Shown: in pieces, positions 1-3,434 of the stretch
Layout: every line of letters starts with the position of its first letter
How positions within the stretch are numbered: the stretch's first letter is position 1
DNA from: Candidatus Aenigmatarchaeota archaeon
GTDB lineage: Archaea; Aenigmatarchaeota; Aenigmatarchaeia; CG10238-14; SpSt-28
Direction of reading: 5' to 3'
DNA length: 5,110 nucleotides
Assembly (NCBI GenBank): GCA_023256115.1
Contig: JAGDWU010000098.1
Span: forward strand, 1 to 5,110
Made by a program: the position numbers and the translations under genes
The notes under the pieces: model-generated
The model's database searches: none
What the model was told of the DNA's origin: nothing
Seen by the model: the letters and a program-made list of their open reading frames with translations, nothing else

Positions 1-717
1 TGTTAATTCATTTTCTTTAATATCTGTTACTGACATTATTACATGCTCATCATCAAATATCATTAAAGCCCCGCTTATTGGTATTTTTTCCTTTTCTGCA
101 ACTTTTACTTCTCCAATTTGAGATAAAATTTTCAAAACTTCTGGATCTTCGACATCTGTTGCAACAAATTTAAATTCAACTTGTCTTTCCTTTGCTTGCA
201 CTAACAATTTAGCAAAATTTTCATATATTTCTCTTAGCATTTGCGAAGGTGCTAAAATTTCAACTTTATTTTTACTATTTTTTAATATGTATTCAATTTG
301 ATCAAAAAACAAGTTTTTGCCTTTTAATGTTCCTGTTATTTCACTTGTTTCAATAGTTTTATAACCCTTTTTCCATATCTTTTCCATTTCCTTTATTACA
401 TCGCTATTTAGTAAATTATCAATTCTTTTTTCCATTTCCCTTATTTTCTCTTCATATCTCTTTTTCCATCTTTGTAAAGCTTCTCTAGGTTCAATAGCAA
501 CAAATTTTACTGGTCTACCACTTTGTATTAATACAAATCCCTTATCTTCTAAACTTTTAAGGACATCATAAACTCTAGATCTAGGAACTTTTGATGCCTC
601 TGCTAATTCGCCAGCTGTTGCTGTTCCAAAACCGAGCAATGCTAGATATAATTTTCTTTCGTATAAGTTTAAACCTATTGTTTTTAAAGCATCTAATATT
701 TTAGTATTTTCAACCAT
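1..717 (-). CDS. TrmB-family transcriptional regulator (partial, C-terminus cut by window edge)
   Basis: The reverse strand is open from ATG at 717-715 to base 1: 239 codons with no stop, so the C-terminal end lies outside the window. Residues about 8-75 form a winged helix-turn-helix: an N-terminal helix (LYERKLYLALLGFG), the HTH (TAGELAEASKVPRSRVYDVL) and the wing (GFVLIQSGRPVKFVAIEP). A charged coiled coil follows at about 78-118. From about 128 comes a region typical of the TrmB regulatory domain, which is phospholipase-D-like (KVEILAPSQ, then EFKFVATD, then GALMIFDDEHVIMSVTD). Known short TrmB proteins are about 240-270 residues, so probably only a few tens of residues are missing. The family commonly controls sugar transport and metabolism, but the ligand and targets cannot be read here. 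It starts 14 bp after the prefoldin alpha stop, so it is probably the distal gene of the leftward operon. No Shine-Dalgarno motif precedes the start. Confidence 0.9.
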   Translation of the reverse strand, partial: MVENTKILDALKTIGLNLYERKLYLALLGFGTATAGELAEASKVPRSRVYDVLKSLEDKGFVLIQSGRPVKFVAIEPREALQRWKKRYEEKIREMEKRIDNLLNSDVIKEMEKIWKKGYKTIETSEITGTLKGKNLFFDQIEYILKNSKNKVEILAPSQMLREIYENFAKLLVQAKERQVEFKFVATDVEDPEVLKILSQIGEVKVAEKEKIPISGALMIFDDEHVIMSVTDIKENELT

Positions 718-731
718 TTAAAATTATTAAA

Positions 732-1130
732 TTAACCTTTAAGATTTTTTACCTTTTTTATTTCTTCTGCTAAAACTTTTAAATCTTTTTCTGTTTCTAC
801 CTGTAATTGATTTAAAAATTCAATATATTTATCTATTTCATTTTTTTCATTTTCCAAAAAATTTATTGCATCTTCTATTTTAAATTTTTTTAAGATATTA
901 GAGCCAACATTTATTATAACATAATCATTTTTAAAGCTCTCAATTTCAATAAAAGTATCAGCCCCAATGCTAATATATTTTATTTTATTTCCGCTTTTTA
1001 TTTCTTCTAAACATTTTTTAACATTTTCAATTTCATTTTTTAGCAAAATACTTTTTTCTCTTTCGATTAATAATGCTTTTAACCTTTCTTCTAATTGTTT
1101 ATATTTGATTACAATTTCTTCCAATTCCAT
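732..1130 (-). CDS. pfdA: Prefoldin alpha subunit
   Basis: The 132-residue protein has the prefoldin alpha plan: an N-terminal coiled coil (about 1-45, rich in Glu, Lys and Leu heptads), a central beta-hairpin region (KYISIGADTFIEIE at 51-64, then DYVIINVGSNILKKFKIEDA at 69-88) and a C-terminal coiled coil (about 88-128). The G-A-D-T-F/I-E element and the V-G-x-x-x-x-K-x-x-x-x-A-I-x-F stretch are characteristic. In archaea two alpha and four beta subunits form a jellyfish-shaped cytosolic hexamer that passes unfolded proteins to the thermosome. The length is slightly below the usual 140-150 residues, with short tails. The ATG (1130-1128) overlaps the PIN gene stop by one base (TAATG), which suggests translational coupling by reinitiation. 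In many archaea this gene sits near ribosomal protein L18a/LX and ftsY; here it is beside a PIN nuclease and a TrmB regulator instead. Confidence 0.9.
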   Translation of the reverse strand: MELEEIVIKYKQLEERLKALLIEREKSILLKNEIENVKKCLEEIKSGNKIKYISIGADTFIEIESFKNDYVIINVGSNILKKFKIEDAINFLENEKNEIDKYIEFLNQLQVETEKDLKVLAEEIKKVKNLKG

Positions 1131-1495
1131 TATATTATATGAATAAATGGAAAAAGTGATAGAAATTTTGCAAGCTTTTTATCTTTAGTTAAAAAATTCA
1201 AATTAAACTTTTGGCAAATTTTTAAATGTAAATAATCATTTATAAAACTCTTATCCAACTTAAATCTTTTTGCAATTTCTATTAATTCTTCAAAGTTTAT
1301 TTCAACTTCTTTTACTTCAATTATTGTTAATTTTTCTTTTAAAATTTTTTCTACTTTGTCAATATTTTCTAAATGTAATTCGGAATTTAAAACTTTAATT
1401 ACTTCAAAAATAGAAAAATAAGAAGCAAAACCTTTTATACTATCTATTCTATTACTTTTTATTGCTGAAATTATTATATTAGTATCTAGATACAT
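1130..1495 (-). CDS. PIN-domain ribonuclease, VapC-like
   Basis: The 121-residue protein spans a whole PIN domain. The opening YLDTNIIIS gives the first catalytic acid (Asp4), SIFEV the second (Glu31), FINDYLHL the third (Asp87) and FLTKDKKLAKF the fourth (Thr103 with Asp105). All four metal-binding acids expected of an active Mg/Mn-dependent ribonuclease are therefore present. Its size and motif order fit VapC toxins better than longer PIN proteins such as Nob1. A VapC would normally follow a short VapB antitoxin (about 70-90 residues, AbrB, MazE or ribbon-helix-helix type). Here the upstream gene, overlapping by 10 bp, encodes a 224-residue protein with no recognisable antitoxin domain. The downstream stop overlaps the prefoldin alpha start. 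It may be a toxin with an unusual partner or a housekeeping RNA-processing nuclease. The start is the only ATG near the conserved N-terminal strand. Confidence 0.85.
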   Translation of the reverse strand: MYLDTNIIISAIKSNRIDSIKGFASYFSIFEVIKVLNSELHLENIDKVEKILKEKLTIIEVKEVEINFEELIEIAKRFKLDKSFINDYLHLKICQKFNLNFLTKDKKLAKFLSLFPFIHII

Positions 1496-2160
1496 TTTAG
1501 TATTAAGTCTATAATCCTTTTTACTTCTATTTTAGAAATTTCTGAACCATTTGAAAACTTTAAAGTTCCTTTATCACCATTTATTGTTACTTGCTTGTTT
1601 ATTATCGGAAATATTTTTGGAACAATTGTAATTACTCTTAAATACTTTTCTCTTTCTTTAAGCAAATTTTTGAAATGCTGATTTCTTTCTAAAAATCTTC
1701 CTTTATAACTTTCAAACAAAAATCCGTTTACATATTTGAAATATGCTTGTCTTAGTTCTAAAGAATACTTTTCCAAGATTTCTTTTAATGCTTTGTAAGA
1801 TAAATAAAGTTCTTTTATTTTTGTAGCTAGGACATTTTCCAAAACTCTTTTTAACTCTTCTGTTATTATATCTCTTCCTCTAAACATCACTATAACCTTT
1901 TTTTCAAAATCAATTATAAATTCAACGCTTCTAACTATTTTTTCTATTCCATTTATTTTTAACTTTTCTATTTCCCATGGCTCTAAAACTTTTCTTAGCT
2001 CTTGTGTTAAAGGAAGTTGAATATTAAAAATTCCATTTATTTCACTTTGCTTACTTTTTGCTATTATCCAATATTTTTCATTGCTAATTTTATTTAAACT
2101 TTCTTCAACCTCTTTTTGCTTTTTAAAGGTTTCGAACATGTAAAGACTTATTGTGGTCAT
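1486..2160 (-). CDS. Uncharacterised 224-residue protein, upstream partner of the PIN nuclease
   Basis: I do not recognise this family. The protein appears cytoplasmic, with no signal peptide or membrane helix. It seems to have a beta-rich N-terminal part (about 28-95: KYWIIAK, NGIFNIQLPL, then the strand pair SVEFIIDFEKKVIVMFRG at 78-95), a long charged helical middle (about 97-172) and a C-terminal beta element (ITIVPKIFPIINKQVTINGD, then GTLKFSNGSEI) ending in a helix. It has one cysteine, next to the C-terminus. The first ATG (2160) is preferred because a TATA-like element lies about 22-26 nt upstream, fitting a leaderless mRNA; Met8 at 2139 is an alternative. Its last 10 bases overlap the PIN gene, so the two are probably translated in tandem. 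The overlap suggests a shared role, for example an atypical antitoxin or an RNA-binding partner, but no domain seen here proves that. Confidence 0.75.
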   Translation of the reverse strand: MTTISLYMFETFKKQKEVEESLNKISNEKYWIIAKSKQSEINGIFNIQLPLTQELRKVLEPWEIEKLKINGIEKIVRSVEFIIDFEKKVIVMFRGRDIITEELKRVLENVLATKIKELYLSYKALKEILEKYSLELRQAYFKYVNGFLFESYKGRFLERNQHFKNLLKEREKYLRVITIVPKIFPIINKQVTINGDKGTLKFSNGSEISKIEVKRIIDLILKCI

Positions 2161-2178
2161 AAATTAATGTATATACAC

Positions 2179-2190
2179 TATATAATATAC
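2179..2190 (-). promoter_or_regulatory. TATA box of the leftward operon
   Basis: Read on the minus strand this is GTATATTATATA, a good match to the archaeal TATA element, preceded by a purine-rich BRE-like stretch (AACAAAA). Its centre lies about 22-26 nt upstream of the ATG at 2160. Transcription would therefore start at or next to the start codon, giving a leaderless mRNA. This agrees with the absence of a Shine-Dalgarno motif. Confidence 0.6.
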
Positions 2191-2237
2191 TTTTGTTAGT
2201 AGCCGAAACATGTGTACCATTACTTACTACACTTAAG

Positions 2238-2257
2238 TTATAAACAAAAGTTTATAA
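2238..2257. promoter_or_regulatory. Inverted repeat over the promoter, candidate operator
   Basis: Two perfect 8-bp arms, TTATAAAC (2238-2245) and GTTTATAA (2250-2257), flank an AAAA spacer. The right arm coincides with the TATA box of the winged-helix gene and the left arm covers the BRE position. A dimeric regulator bound here would block TBP/TFB access. The product of the gene just downstream is a winged-helix protein, so negative autoregulation is the simplest reading. The sequence TTATAAACA is also repeated directly at 2238-2246 and 2252-2260. In such AT-rich DNA a chance origin cannot be excluded. Confidence 0.5.
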
Positions 2258-2259
2258 AC
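2250..2259 (+). promoter_or_regulatory. TATA box of the winged-helix gene
   Basis: GTTTATAAAC, with TTTATAAA at 2251-2258, is preceded by CAAAA, which fits a purine-rich BRE. The centre of the TATA element lies about 24-25 nt before the ATG at 2279, so transcription should begin at the start codon (leaderless). The box lies inside the inverted repeat at 2238-2257. Confidence 0.65.
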
Positions 2260-2278
2260 ACTATTTTTTATTATTTTA

Positions 2279-2716
2279 ATGATAACCTCAAGAGATGTAG
2301 AATATGAAACAAAAAATGTTAAAAAAGTACTTGAATTGTTAGAAAAAAATGAAAGAGGGTTAACAATTGCTGAAATAGCAAAAGAATTAGGATTAAATAG
2401 GCATACAGTAGCAAAAATTTTAGATAGGCTATTAATTGAAAAAAGGGTCAATTATGACTCTAGAGGGCCGGCAAAGGTTTTTTATTCAAGCGGAACTTCT
2501 CAATTTATTGGGAAAATAGAGCAAGGAAAAGATGATATTTTGTGGATTGATTTGTTTAAACCTAAATATAAAGATGAAGAAGAATTCATAAGAATAAATC
2601 AAACAAAAAAAGATGTTTTAATAAGGAGTAAAACAAAATTTAGAAGTATTGGGTCTATTGCAATTAAGAAAAGCAAGATTAAAGAATTAATAGAAATTTT
2701 AAAGTCTTTAGTTTAG
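2279..2716 (+). CDS. Winged helix-turn-helix protein with a PC4/PUR-like C-terminal region
   Basis: The 145-residue protein has an N-terminal winged helix (about 10-70): helix VKKVLELLEKN, the HTH GLTIAEIAKELGLNRHTVAK (27-46) and a wing ending PAKVFYSSG. This pattern is common in archaeal MarR/ArsR-like DNA-binding proteins. The C-terminal part (about 75-145) has predicted strands (FIGKIEQ, DILWIDLFKPKY, EEFIRINQT, DVLIRSKTK), then SIAIKKSKIKELIEILKSL. A strand run followed by S-I-A-I and one helix resembles PC4/PUR-type single-stranded nucleic-acid-binding domains; that link is inference. The HTH is clear, the C-terminal assignment weak. The ATG is fixed by the HTH position and the TATA spacing. 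It is transcribed divergently from the prefoldin operon, and the gene for a pilin-like protein follows after 76 bp with its own promoter. It probably regulates itself and possibly that surface-protein pair. Confidence 0.85.
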   Translation: MITSRDVEYETKNVKKVLELLEKNERGLTIAEIAKELGLNRHTVAKILDRLLIEKRVNYDSRGPAKVFYSSGTSQFIGKIEQGKDDILWIDLFKPKYKDEEEFIRINQTKKDVLIRSKTKFRSIGSIAIKKSKIKELIEILKSLV

Positions 2717-2722
2717 CTTTTA

Positions 2723-2746
2723 ATAAAATTGTTTAACAAATTTTAT
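2723..2746. repeat. Short AT-only inverted repeat downstream of the winged-helix gene
   Basis: Arms ATAAAATT (2723-2730) and AATTTTAT (2739-2746) flank an 8-nt loop, starting 7 bp after the stop codon of the winged-helix gene. It could act as a weak terminator element together with the adjacent T-rich bases, or as a protein site upstream of the next promoter. Every stem pair is A-T, so the RNA hairpin would be unstable, and chance is a real possibility. Confidence 0.25.
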
Positions 2747-2761
2747 ATTGACAGCAGAAAT

Positions 2762-2771
2762 CTTTAAATAT
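2762..2771 (+). promoter_or_regulatory. TATA box of the pilin-like/Cys-rich operon
   Basis: CTTTAAATAT is preceded by GCAGAAAT, a purine-rich BRE-like stretch. TTTAAATA (2763-2770) is centred about 26 nt before the ATG at 2793, again implying a leaderless transcript. A second TATA-like sequence (TTTTATAT at 2741-2748) would give a leader of about 20 nt and is the weaker choice. Confidence 0.6.
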
Positions 2772-2792
2772 GGTAGTTAATTAATATTATTT

Positions 2793-3434
2793 ATGGATAA
2801 AAGAAATTTAAAAAGTTTTGTTGCTTTAGAAATGGTATTTATAATTTTGATATTGATAGTAGTTGTAATAGTAGTTGTTCAAATGTTTAGACAATATGTA
2901 AATCCAAAAAAAGTTTCTTCAATAATTGAAGATATAACTCAATCTCCTAAATATGATTTTATAAAAAGATACTGTGATAATCTTTGTGAAAAGGTAAAAT
3001 TAGCTACTACTTATGAAGAAAAAATAAGTTATGCATACGATTGGTGTACTAAAAAAATTGTGGAAGGTGAGGATAAAGGAGGAGTTGATATTAACAACGA
3101 TGGAAATTATAGAGATCTCGTAATAATAAGAAATTATCCTTATTGTGAAAATGCTCTATATTGTTTTCATTTTTCTAGTTGTAATGCAGAAGGTTTAACG
3201 CTAAGTAAAGAAACATGTGGTAAAGTAATTTGTGAATATTTTGTTAATCTTCAAGGCGAGGAAGCTTCAGAAGTCTCTTCTCTTATTGCAGATGGAAAAG
3301 TTATAGAAACTGGAAATTGTGGTGAAGTACCTGAAAAATATGCCGGAAAAGTTGCTGCAGATTCTCCAGATTGGTGGTTTGAAAGGTTTTTCTCTGAAAT
3401 AGATTGTGAAGAATTGCTTGGTTATAAAGAGTAA
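2793..3434 (+). CDS. Type IV pilin-like membrane protein with a cysteine-rich ectodomain
   Basis: The 213-residue protein begins MDKRNLKS then FVALEMVF and a hydrophobic run to about residue 32. This matches an archaeal class III (prepilin) signal: a short basic leader, possible cleavage by a PibD/EppA-type peptidase after Ser8, and Glu13 at position +5 of the mature protein. The helix at 9-32 would anchor it or form a pilus core. The rest should be extracellular, with ten cysteines (61, 65, 85, 118, 124, 130, 142, 147, 176, 205), enough for five disulfides. Residues 99-108 (DINNDGNYRD) resemble a dockerin/EF-hand-type calcium loop. The C-terminal part has a conspicuous DWWFERFF. The stop overlaps the next ATG by one base. 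No pilus ATPase or platform gene is in the window, so it could be a pseudopilin, a minor pilin or simply an anchored surface protein. The start is supported by TATA spacing and the leader. Confidence 0.75.
   Translation: MDKRNLKSFVALEMVFIILILIVVVIVVVQMFRQYVNPKKVSSIIEDITQSPKYDFIKRYCDNLCEKVKLATTYEEKISYAYDWCTKKIVEGEDKGGVDINNDGNYRDLVIIRNYPYCENALYCFHFSSCNAEGLTLSKETCGKVICEYFVNLQGEEASEVSSLIADGKVIETGNCGEVPEKYAGKVAADSPDWWFERFFSEIDCEELLGYKE

Larger units (their letters stand above)
2161..2278. promoter_or_regulatory. Divergent intergenic promoter region
   Basis: This 118-bp gap separates the leftward operon from the rightward winged-helix gene. It holds a TATA-like element for each direction and several short palindromes: TGTATATACA at 2168-2177, ACATGT at 2208-2213, ACTTAAGT at 2231-2238, and the longer inverted repeat at 2238-2257. 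No small ORF or RNA gene is apparent. The about 45 bp between the two core promoters (2191-2237) is less AT-rich than its flanks and could hold activator or repressor sites. Confidence 0.75.

Noticed and set aside
2231..2238. ACTTAAGT palindrome in the divergent promoter region
   Set aside because: Eight bases of self-complementarity are expected often by chance in AT-rich DNA, and it is not aligned with either core promoter.
2233..2451. 72-codon open frame on the minus strand, opposite the winged-helix gene
   Set aside because: It is antisense to a clear HTH domain, is rich in Ser, Phe and Leu as expected from the complement of Lys/Glu-rich coding DNA, and has no domain signature.
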